A DNA stretch of 64,000 nt. Source: Aquatica leii. Its lineage: Eukaryota; Arthropoda; Insecta; Coleoptera; Lampyridae. The position numbers were made by a program, and so were the translations under genes. Positions 36,721-46,440 of the stretch are shown here, piece after piece. Within the stretch, counting starts at the first letter, position 1, and each line of letters begins with the position of its first letter. The DNA lies in NCBI GenBank assembly GCA_035610365.1, contig CM069432.1, positions 183,691,027 through 183,755,026 of the forward strand, in the 5' to 3' direction. Under the pieces are notes generated by a model. The model was not told the DNA's origin. It searched no databases and saw only the letters and a list, made by a program, of their open reading frames with translations.

Positions 36721-37204
36721 AAAAACTTAAACTAACTACTAAATAATGTCGTTTAGCAATGTTTATGTGTTATTGTGTATTGAATCAAATCAAACTGCAT
36801 TTATTGCTGAGACAAGAATATGCACTGATAATAAAATCTTCAAATACAACCGTTTTTATTTTTGTTGTCTGTACGTAGAACATCGTAATAAATGATTGAA
36901 AGCGCATCTATACCCTTTAAAAACTTTGAAAACAACTAAAATTATACCTTACTACCAAAAATTGTTATAAACTTCCGTGTCTTGATAAATTTTTTTATAC
37001 GCACAGACAAGTTTTAGATCTTTGAAAGACCTTATGATGAGTGTTGTAAAACAATTATATCTGCACGTTCTTAAAAAAACAAAATTTTTGTAATTATAAC
37101 ATCAGAAATCGATAAACTGAAACAAGCAATCAAAATTTAACTAAAAACCTGTGAATACTTATATAAACTAAAGATTCAATAAAAAATTGTTTCTGTGCTC
37201 GAAT
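36721..37204. other. AT-rich interval, nothing recognised
   Basis: No coding or paired-repeat signal was seen. Confidence 0.5.
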
Positions 37205-37380
37205 CTTTAGTTTATTGCGCTTTCTGTAGTAGTTATTTGTTAGATGGTTGTTCATCGATTTCTTTTTTACCTTTTTAGGATTCAGAATCATGTCTTGGTT
37301 CACAAATAAATTATCTAATTTTTTAAAAGTTATTAGATTTTGGTATTGGTTTAAATTATTTAATTTCTCGGTTACAACAT
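37205..37380 (+). repeat. Retroelement-derived repeat, copy 2 (partial)
   Basis: TTTGTTAGATGG, CTTTTTTACCTTTTTAGGAT, TCAGAATCATGTCTTGGTTC and ACAAATAAATTATCTAA line up with the tandem unit at 46170-46290 and with 32700-32780. It lacks the hammerhead-like end. An overlapping ORF has no recognisable motifs. Confidence 0.5.
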
Positions 37381-40300
37381 TGACATTAATAATGTTTGAT
37401 GGCAAATTCGTGGAAAATTCTTTATTGGTTTGTGAATTCTTTAGATATAATTGATATTAAAAAATTATAGAGAAAGATATTTAGCTAATTAATATCAAAT
37501 AGCTTTGAAAATCTTTTTTACTGACGTATGCTTACATTTAAACAAATTTAATGCAAAGTTACACGGTAGTACTACAAGAGTTGTGTTGTTTTGTTCGACA
37601 TTTAAATTACAAGCAAGTTTTTAACTGTGATATTATTTTAAACACATTAAACTATTTTTTATATACAAAAAATATTTTGTAGGTTTAACAACTCTTAAAA
37701 ACGCTAGATCAAATCACAACAAAACAAGAATTTTTTGGAATAATTAAGGCGATAAGCAATGAATTTTTTTAAGATGTCGGGCAACTTGCATAAACATTGA
37801 ATTTTATTTTATATTTTAATACTACCGGATAAACTTAATGTACAGATGACTCAATTTTATAAATCCACAAACGCAATTATTTGATTCTCAGTCTAGTCCA
37901 TAGTTTGTCCATATAGACAAAACAAAAGATTGTTTGTTATAGGTACAAATAAAGATAACAGAAGATATAAAATAATAACTTGAAATGACACTCTTGAAAT
38001 GTATAACTGTTTAAAAAAATAGCAACTGCTGTATTTTCTGTTCAACTTATACTTGTGACTCGTTATTTTTCAAAACAAAATTTAGTTATATAAATAAACT
38101 GACTAATAAATCCAGCGCGGCATGTGTATTACTTTAAGTTACGGCTTATAAATTCTATATACAAACTTCACATTTATAACAAATATTCCTTTAATAAAAT
38201 TTCTCATGAGAATCGACTTTGAAATGGAAAAATGTATTGTATACAATTATTTCATAAATTTTTAACTCAGTTCCTTCAGTTAATTTACTAAAATACGATA
38301 ACAACTAAATATTTATTGTTTGTTTCCTGTTCAACATTTTTTAGCACGCCTGAGGTAGAACGAAAACCGCAGTTCAATAGGTAAGAATGTTTACAAAGTA
38401 ACTTATAATATTAAATGTTAATAATTTTATAGCAAAACTTTGTTATTACTTTTGTGAGTCTTTCATTTTGAGTGTGAAACCTTGTGAAAATTTTAACTAA
38501 ATCAAATTAATAATCATGTAACATTTAATTAACCTATATTACCGGTCTGCTTTGAATCAATAAAATCAACGAATTACTATTACTGTACGATTTTTTCTCA
38601 ATAATAAAACTGTTAAAAAAAATTAAGATTTTTATAAGGTTAGGTATATTGTATTAGTAGACATTTTTAAATAAAAAGTAAATTGAAAAATCGGCGATTA
38701 ATAATCCCGACAATATTAACGAACTTGCTTTCTGCACTTGGCCGCGCGTTAAAAAGTCTCAATTATTAATAGTTCTGATCACCAACGCTGTTGGTTAAAT
38801 AGCTATTACAATGATACCAAGTTTTTGTGCTTTACCTGTAAAATATACTTTTCGGATGTAGGATGCTTCTGTTTTAACCCATACTAACAAATAGTATTGC
38901 GTATTTGTGCAAAAATTGTTTTCTGTAAGAAACTGGCAACAATATTTATTATTTAATTAAAAGATTTTCTCTATATTTCTACATTAAAAAATGTTTAAGG
39001 GAATTATTTCCTATGTAAAATCAGGCAAAATTATACCCATTTTTTGATAGACTTTACAGCAAAACCAAATCACCAAATCTAATGGAAAAAAAACACATGT
39101 ATGCTAAGTATAACTGAAGGTCGCTAATTGCTTGACTTGGCCACAAAAGTGATAGTTATTCCTACAAAAAATCAGGAAAATACGACAAAAACACATTAAA
39201 ATTCACATTTATTTTTAATGCCTTCTGTTAAAATTTTTAATTAAATATAATCAAGCGACTTGCATTTAACCTTTATTAACAAAACTGCATCAGCACTAAG
39301 ACAAGCATTGCATTTTATATCGGTAATATCACTTTGAAAGTACCCTTATTTTCTCCTAACGCAACGTATAATGCTGTCTCTCTTCTCTTTCGTCTTTGTC
39401 GTGTAAGCTACAGCATTCTTTGGCCTCTATTTTACTGGAGATGTTGGTTTGCGTTGAGGACGTGAATGTTTTCTTTACGAACCAGAGTATGATTTGGATT
39501 TGTAGAATAAAGAAAGAATTGCCTTAAAATTTGAAATTAGTCTTATAACGCTTTGAGTATGAACTTTTACTCAATCTTAAGTGTACGTGACGTTATCGTT
39601 ATCACCGTTTTTATTGTTGAACAACTTTTTAACTAACAATTTAATTGCTAAAATTACAAGGTAGATCTATAGGTTAAGTTTGCGTGTATTTTTGATTTTA
39701 AATTTATTATCTTATAACAAGTTACCTTCACATCTAAATATTTGATTATACATGTCATATTGCTTCTTTTAGCCCTAAGTTATAATTCTGCATCATTTTG
39801 TTCATATCTTTGAATTTTTGAAGTAATCTGCCCAAATTCACGTAAGTTCAAGTAATTATGATTTTATTGACTGTTAAGTACTTACTGAAATAAATTCTGA
39901 AGAAGTACACATTTAATGCACTATACGTCGTCGTAAAAAAACATCAGTATTTTTTTTTGCTTTTCTTTCAAAATTTAATTAAACTATGCATAACATAAGA
40001 ATAATAGTTTTTTAAATACTTATACAAATAATAATTTGAGTAGACATCTTTAAACCAAAAACAATAAAATAGTTTAATTGCAACATTTTATATTCTTAAT
40101 TTTGAAACAAACAAACAAGATGCTAGCAATTATTACAGTTAACGCATTTTATAATGAAATATAAATAAAACATATTAAAAAAATAAACATTAAATAATAA
40201 GTATATAGAAGTAGTATAATTTACATTTTTGTTTAAAATAATAAAACTATATAGCAAAAAATAAATAATATTTTAAATTAGCAATCTACTATTAAAATGA

Positions 40301-40590
40301 TTATTAAAAACATATTTAATCTGTAAGCACGTTTTGATAAACAGAACATATTGCCGTATTTTTAATAACCGCATAGAAGCCTTCTATATCAAACATTTTA
40401 AACTGATTAATGTCTGTTAACAATATAGTTTTATAATAGTTACACATTTTATTTAACAGCAATGTATTATTATATTTTCAGGTTCTTAATTAAAGTTATA
40501 ATTCTAAATAATTAAATTTGTAATTATCTCCGTTTTAATTTAATACGTAATTTAGTCATTAAGTAATTACTTGGGTTAAAGAACTTCAAG
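37381..40590. other. AT-rich interval with one repeat and one coding-like patch
   Basis: Contains the dispersed repeat 38689-38809 and, on the minus strand at 39255-39510, a GC-richer patch reading SRPQRKPTSPVK, RPKNAVAYTTKTKEKRDS and DITDIKCNACLSADAV with three stops. I do not recognise that sequence. The remainder is empty. Confidence 0.45.
38689..38809 (+). repeat. About 120-bp dispersed repeat, copy 2
   Basis: It aligns with 22383-22505. The 3' end forms a better hairpin here: ACCAAC-GCT-GTTGGT, extended by TAATAG and CTATTA. The centre CTTGGCCGCGCGTT is unusually GC-rich for this window. Confidence 0.5.
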
Positions 40591-40660
40591 CTTTAGCCGG
40601 ATATGGGAATTCTCTAGTCCTAAGCAATATAATTGAAACTTTTTCCATGTTTTTGTGTGT
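40591..40660 (+). repeat. Inverted repeat arm, left
   Basis: GCTTTAGCCGGATATG (16 bases) is exactly mirrored at 45467-45482. Weaker matching continues inward, including AAACTTTTTCCA against TGGAAAAAGTTT. Flanks CTTCAA and CTCCAA are similar 6-mers, a possible target duplication. Confidence 0.5.
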
Positions 40661-41238
40661 AAAAGATATTATTTTTTCCAAAGTACCAAGTCACAATACT
40701 AAAATTACAATTAATTATGGCGTAAAACCTGTTTATTTATTCTTCTATACTAAAAAAGTTTTCAAAATTATTATTTATCGGCATTCTTTAATGAAGATAT
40801 CAGTTTTTCCGTAAAAATGTATTAAATAAAATTTATTTTAGAATGCTGTCCAATACATATATAGAGGAATAACTTGAGCAAAACAAGATTTTACTAAAAG
40901 CATATTTATAAAACTTGTCAATTTGTAGTAATATTTATCTAGTTTTTAAATTTTTTGATAATTATTTAGCTACTTATGGATTGTAGACATTTTTATACGT
41001 TTATGTCCCGTTTTTTGCCTATTTTTAATAGTAGTCTGTTAAAGTATGTTTAAGCAACTTCCGTTTTATTCAAAATTGATAAAAACAATATAAGACGCTT
41101 TAATAATGATATAATAACGAAGCTGTATGATAGATTTCTGTATATGATAGAATAATCAAAGATAATTTTACACAAATGGTATCATAGTTTCTATTGAAAA
41201 CGAAAACGCTTTTTTGTAAAATCATTTATTATATGTAA

Positions 41239-41430
41239 TTAAAAATGAACAACAGTATACTCGCCGTCGCTATCGTCGTTGATTACAGGATTAATATGGA
41301 CTTTAAAAATTTTAGATAAAATTACAGTACATCTAACAATGCGCGATAGGTACTTTGCATGGGATAAATAGTAAATAGTAGTTGAAACGTGAGAACTAGC
41401 TTTAAATAATGTGCACAAACTTAAAAGCAA
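41239..41430 (-). CDS. Small uncharacterised ORF
   Basis: The 63-codon frame ends YLSRIVRCTVILSKIFKVHI followed by NPVINDDSDGEYTVVHF. The acidic C-terminus looks protein-like. It lies just left of the PLE and inside the inverted-repeat pair 40591/45482, so it might be the end of a gene carried by that element. I do not recognise it. Confidence 0.25.
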   Translation of the reverse strand: MLLSLCTLFKASSHVSTTIYYLSHAKYLSRIVRCTVILSKIFKVHINPVINDDSDGEYTVVHF

Positions 41431-41821
41431 ACGGTAAAATATTCTTCTTTATCTTCCTACGTTTGGACATGGTACAACATTTTTCATCGAAATGTAAATA
41501 TGAACAAAAACAAATACAACAAGTTTCATAATTTATTAACTAACAACATAATTTACACCAAGACTGACTACAACTAGATTTTATGGCCTAGTGAAAATTC
41601 ATAAAGATGATCACTCTTTAAAACCTATTGTGTCGTGTATAAGCCCTACTACATACCATCTTTTTCAGTTTATAATACACAATGCGTCATATTATATATA
41701 TATTTGAACATAATATAAAAATTCTTATAAGTTAACCGATATAGTAAATAAATACTACGATACCTTTCAATTATAAATTAATATAATTTGATGTGTCGTC
41801 TTTATTTACAAATAATCTAAA

Positions 41822-43334
41822 AATGGTAGCACTATTCGTAGACCTAAAAGCTGCTTTTGACAAAGTGAATAGGGAAAAGCTGTGCGAATATATGAAAAGA
41901 AAAAAAATCAATGAAAGGTTAATACAAAGAATAGAGGAAATATACGAAGAAACGAGAAGCAGGGTTAAAGTAAATGGGGAAGAGAGTGAGAAATTCATAA
42001 CAAAGAGGGGGTTGAGGCAGGGATGCCCACTGAGCCCAAGCCTGTTCTCGGTATATACGGGGGATCTGGAAGAGACAATGAGAGGACAACAGACAGGAGG
42101 GATAGTGGTAGAAAAAGCTAAGGTATGGTCGTTGGCGTATGCGGATGACATAGTGCTGGTGGCTAAGGAGGAAAAGGAAATGAAAGAGATGATGAAAACG
42201 CTAGAAAAATATATGAAAAAAAAAGAAATGGAAGTAAACACATAGAAAACAAAGATAATGATATTTAGAAAAGGAGGGGGAAAAAGAAAAAGAGAGGAGT
42301 GGAGATGGAGTGATGAGAAAGTGCAACAAGTGAAAGAATTTACATACCTGGGCTACACGGTGAAACAGGATAATAAAGAGAGAGAACACATAAAGGAAAG
42401 GGTGAAGAAAGGAAACAGGCTAATAGGACAAGTATGGGGTGTGGGGGAAAGAATATTCAAGATGGATATAAAAAAAAAGAAAATTGCTGTTCGAAAAATT
42501 AATAAAGGGGGTGGTAATGTATGGAGCGGAAATATGGGGCTGGAAGGAGTGGAGGGAGGTAGAGGGGCTACAGGAAAAATACTGGAGATGGGTGTTAGGT
42601 TTGGACAGGGATACACCGGGGTATATTGTGAGAGAGAAGGTTCAGATAGAAAAAATAAGGATTGAGACAGGAAAAAGAACAATAAAATACGAGGAAGAAA
42701 TGAGGGAAAGAACAGATTGCAAAATTCTGCAAGAATGTTGGAAAGAGAAAAAGGGAGGGAAAGTGAAGTACGGACAGAAGGACAGAGAAGAGTATTACAA
42801 AAGAAACGGGTACGCGAGTGAAGAAGTGGAGAGATTAAGAGAAGAGGGGGTAGGGACAAGAGAAGAAATAATAAGGAGAGATAGAGACATCGAAAAACAA
42901 GAAAGATGGACAAAGATAAAAGAGAGCAGATATAATAGGAATTATAAAGATATAAAGGGTGAAGGGGTGCCGGAATATTTAAAAGATAGTGAGATTAAAA
43001 GCAACAAAAGGAAAAAAATGGTGGCAAGGTTCAGATGTGGCAACGAGGAGTTAGGGAACAAATATTGGAAGGAAGAACCAGAAAAGTTGTGCAGGCTATG
43101 TGGAGAAGAAACGGAAGACCTGGACCACATGAGAAAGAGATGCAGGGAACTAAGAGATGAGGTGATGAAAACAGTGGATATCTTGGATGAAAACGGAAAA
43201 GGAGCGGAATGGATGGAGGAAGTATGGAGCAGGAGGAAAAAGTTAAGGGGGGAGATGGGATAAGAAAATGTAGTATATATGACAACACGACCAAATTTGT
43301 AAGCCAAATGGCAACGAATAAAGTTAAACTTATA
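41822..43334 (+). mobile_element. 5'-truncated LINE inserted in the PLE, 15-bp target duplication
   Basis: TACAAATAATCTAAA occurs at 41807-41821 and 43335-43349, on either side of the insertion. The insert is strikingly purine- and G-rich compared with its surroundings. It begins in the middle of an ORF2 RT domain, as expected for incomplete reverse transcription, and its 3' end is GGCAACGAATAAAGTTAAAC, with AATAAA. Clade is uncertain (R1, I or Jockey-related; similar proteins are common in ant and other insect genomes). Confidence 0.88.
41824..43263 (+). pseudogene. LINE ORF2: RT domain to C-terminal zinc knuckle
   Basis: Order: MVALFVDLKAAFDKVNREKL (motif A with Asp), GLRQGCPLSPSLFSVY (motif B), VWSLAYADDIVLVA (catalytic YADD), FTYLGYTV, then after a frameshift near 42482 VVMYGAEIWGWKEWREVEGL, RWVLGLDRDTPGYIVREKVQ, and a C-terminal CCHC knuckle LCRLCGEETEDLDHMRKRC. 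One in-frame TAG at 42243 and one frameshift break it. The endonuclease and N-terminal RT are missing through 5' truncation. Catalytic RT residues are intact in the part that remains. Confidence 0.85.
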
Positions 43335-44320
43335 TACAAATAATCTAAACTAAAGAACTTCCTTTAAAATGATAAGTGTGTACTGGAATTACTTGAAAAT
43401 TCATACTGTTTTTAATCTAGCTGAATTTGCTAAGATTATAACATTTTTATTTGATGCTAGTTATTTTATATTGCATCAAACAGGACTATCAATTATTTAT
43501 CCAAACACCCCCACCACTAAAAAGTAAACCTAATTAAATCTATGAAAAACAAAATTTTAAAGCTTTGTAGTCCTCAGTTGCACACAAAAAATCTTAATGT
43601 TCTAAAAAAGATACTAAAAGAAAATAATTATCCATGCAATATTATAAACAAAATTCTACGTGACACCAACTCCAGTATTATTATTACTATACCTCCACCT
43701 GTGAACCAGTCTATTGTAACTTAGGCCAATATCGTGATTGTACTTGGTCTAACTAAAAAAACTTATTCTTATTCTTAAAACATCAGATATCCACATAAAA
43801 CTTTATGATAACAATAATATTTACAACATGCTTCACACCAAAACAAAAGATAAAATAAACAAAGATAATGTTATACACAAAATTGATTGTACGTAGTGCA
43901 ACAAATGCTATGTAGGCCAAACTAAACAAAAAACCATTGATAGAATTAAAAATCATAAACAAAACTCTAAAAAAAAAGAAGAGCCAGCCTTATTCCAACA
44001 CCACATAGATACAAAACATAATTTGAATTTTAATAACCCAATAATTTTAGATGTGGAAAGTAATTACCAAAAACGATTTAGATCAGAAATGATCTACATA
44101 ACAAAATATACTAGTAATGTAAATTTCCATACAAAAATTTAAAATTTAAGTAATATTTACAAAAATTTAATTTCAAAAATTAAATAGTTTATGCAGGGAA
44201 ACCTAATAGTTAATGTTATCTGTGATTATCATTCAGTTTTACCTTGACATTGAATATTGTTAGATACATTTTAATTTAGTGTTTGTAAGAATATAGTGTG
44301 TGTTTTTTAACTACTTAACG

Positions 44321-44619
44321 TTAATTGTAAATTTTGGCTGTTGAACGTACTTTTGGAACGTCGACTCCGTTAGCTAAGTGTAAGTTTTTGTTTCGTAAAT
44401 TTTTGATAAAATGTTTAAAAGTTAAGTTTCCAAAAAGTGTGTTACTAGTATTAATTCCGGATACAGGTACAACTTTTCTGTTGTTTTGCAATGACCCCAG
44501 TTTACCTTGGTTATGTTTCTGCAAAAATTTTTCTGAAGTTTAGAACATTGTGATAATTCTTTAAACTTCTCACAGTTTCCTCTAGGATTTTTCTTTTGCA
44601 TTTCTAATAGTGCAGCCAT
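44321..44619 (-). pseudogene. Uncharacterised ORF with one frameshift
   Basis: From ATG at 44619: MAALLEMQKKNPRGNCEKFK, ELSQCSKLQKN. In the neighbouring frame the same region continues LQKHNQGKLGSLQNNRKVVP, VSGINTSNTLFGNLTFKHFI and HLANGVDVPKVRSTA. Overlap of the two frames at LQKN/LQKH suggests a single-base shift within one gene of about 100 residues. It is cut at 44320, near the PLE 3' end. I do not recognise the product. Confidence 0.35.
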
Positions 44620-44639
44620 ATTTTTGACCTATTTATTTT

Positions 44640-46085
44640 TGTTGTAAATCAAAATTACAAATTACATCAAAGTTAATTCTATTAAACTAGTGACATCTGT
44701 CACAATCACTGATTTGATTTTTATTTTAAAATTAATATCTTAAATTTTAAATTTAATTTGTTAAACAGGTTTTAATAATTCGATTAGTGGAAATATTGTA
44801 TATAGACGACGGTAGAGAAACTGAATACAATCTGCGCGACTTATATTCCTCAATGCTTTGCGATGTAATCTGTCGCTTAGATACACTTCTCCACCTTGGT
44901 ATATAATATACTATGTATTTTATCACTTTATTTCATTTTATTAGTTTGTTATTATATCAATATTAAGACGTATTTTTTATCAATTTTAAATAAAAAAGAA
45001 GCTGTATGAACATACTTTAACAGACTATTATTTGAAACGAACTGAGAGCGTAAATTGAGGCACAAAGATTTAAAAAAAAAATTTATAATCTCTAGCTAGC
45101 TTTTTTTGAAAGATTATCTAGAAGTCTAGAAACTAAATGAATATTACCGAAAAAGATACGTTTCATAAACATAATTCTTAATATAATCTTGATTTTGCTC
45201 AGTAGTATACTCCATATATGTGTTAAAAAGTATTCAAAAGGAATTGTTTAAACAATTTTTACATTAAAGTTGATTTCATTATTAAATAATGCCGAAAAAA
45301 ATTACTTTAAAAATTTTTTGGTATTAAACAATAAAAAACGTGTTTTATGCTATAAGTAAATATAATGAGAATATTGCGACCTTATACTTTATAAAAACAT
45401 ATTTTTTATACACAAAATCGTGGAAAAAGTTTTGATCAAATCGCCGACAGGTGTCGGAATACCATCATATCCGGCTAAAGCCTCCAAATTTTAACTATGG
45501 ACTGATTGTTGAATAGTGAATATTGCTTGTTACAAATTACATTTTAATTTTATTAATTAATTTAAAATTAATCATTTTCTAACATTACTAATTAAATTAT
45601 TAAAAAATTATAAAAACATTTACAATTAGTTTGCTTAATAGTACATGGAAAGAAGAATACCATCAATTTTTGTGGTATAGCTACTTTATATTAAATTTGA
45701 CAAAAAATGTTAAAAAAAAACATCGAAATTTCAAATTATCTAAAATAAAATTAATTCTGTAAGGAATAACCAGTCTAAAGTTTTCTCACAAATGAGATTC
45801 AATAAATTTGTTTAAGACTGACAATATTCATTTTGTATGTTTAATAATTTGTTTTAACTAATTAGGTATAACAAAGTACATTAATTTAATTTTCTATTTG
45901 AAAAAAAAACTATAGTTTTTGTTGTGATTTCTGACGTGTTTTTTTCAAGTTGTTCTTTTTTTTTAAATTATGCAAATAAAAAAAAATTAACAAAAAACGC
46001 AACACTTCTTGTTAATGGTAGAACTAAAAGCTAACATAAAGGCAATTACTCCTTTATCGAAAATACACGTCTTTTCGACCGTCAC
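44640..46085. other. AT-rich interval
   Basis: Apart from the inverted-repeat arm 45410-45482 nothing is recognised. Confidence 0.45.
45410..45482 (-). repeat. Inverted repeat arm, right
   Basis: CATATCCGGCTAAAGC mirrors 40591-40606. Together the arms enclose 4.9 kb holding a PLE, a nested LINE and unassigned minus-strand ORFs, so they may be the ends of an older DNA transposon. Confidence 0.5.
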
Positions 46086-46089
46086 CCAA

Positions 46090-46440
46090 TCATATGCAGA
46101 GACTACTTCTTCTTAAGTCACTTCTATAGAGTTTAAAATCTGGTTTAGTTCACAAGTTGATTACCCAACTTTGTAGTAGTTCTTTGTTAGATTGTCGTTT
46201 GCTTTTTCAAGTTTATCGTTTTTTCTTCCTACTTTTTTAGTTTAGAATCTGGCTTGGTTCACAAGTTGATTACCTAACTTTTGACAAGTTTTTAGTTAGA
46301 TTCCGGTTGCTTGTTTAAGTTCTTCGATTTCTCTCGCGCCCTGATAACATCCCTTACAAAAGTATGCAAAACGTTGGCAACTTCGGTTACAACAATGAGT
46401 CGGTCTAAACCTGGAAAACGTTCTCATCTTAATGTTATAT
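46090..46440 (+). repeat. Retroelement-derived repeat, copy 3, with internal tandem duplication
   Basis: Two tandem units of about 110 bases (each with TTTAAAATCTGG or TTTAGAATCTGG, GGTTCACAAGTTGATTACC and a TTAGATT..GGTTGC-like segment) precede CGCGCCCTGATAACATCCC and TATGCAAAACGTTGGCAACT. The 3' part matches 32790-32900 closely (TTCGGTTACAACAATGA). The left inverted arm of copy 1 is absent. Confidence 0.6.

Larger units (their letters stand above)
41496..44187 (+). pseudogene. Second Penelope-like element, split by a LINE
   Basis: Left part: HNLLTNNIIY, TRFYGLVKIHKDDHSLKPIV (RT finger motif), SCISPTTYHLFQF and FDVSSLFTN (motif A), ending at 41821. After the LINE the same protein resumes at 43350: VYWNYLKIHTVFNLAEFAKI and FLFDASYF. 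It then jumps to ASNRTINYLSKHPHH at about 43470, so the RT region with motif B and the catalytic YxDD is deleted. The end carries NNYPCNIINKIL, VIHKIDCT, CYVGQTKQKTIDRIKNH and FRSEMIYITKY of the GIY-YIG nuclease, with stops. It is the same family as the copy at 35.2 kb but more decayed. Confidence 0.82.

Noticed and set aside
41771..42241. 156-codon minus-strand ORF
   Set aside because: Antisense of the LINE RT domain, whose plus-strand frame carries clear RT motifs.
42353..42913. 186-codon minus-strand ORF, and similar at 42942-43339
   Set aside because: They are antisense shadows of the purine-rich LINE ORF2; their Ser/Leu/Phe/Pro-rich composition follows from reading its complement.
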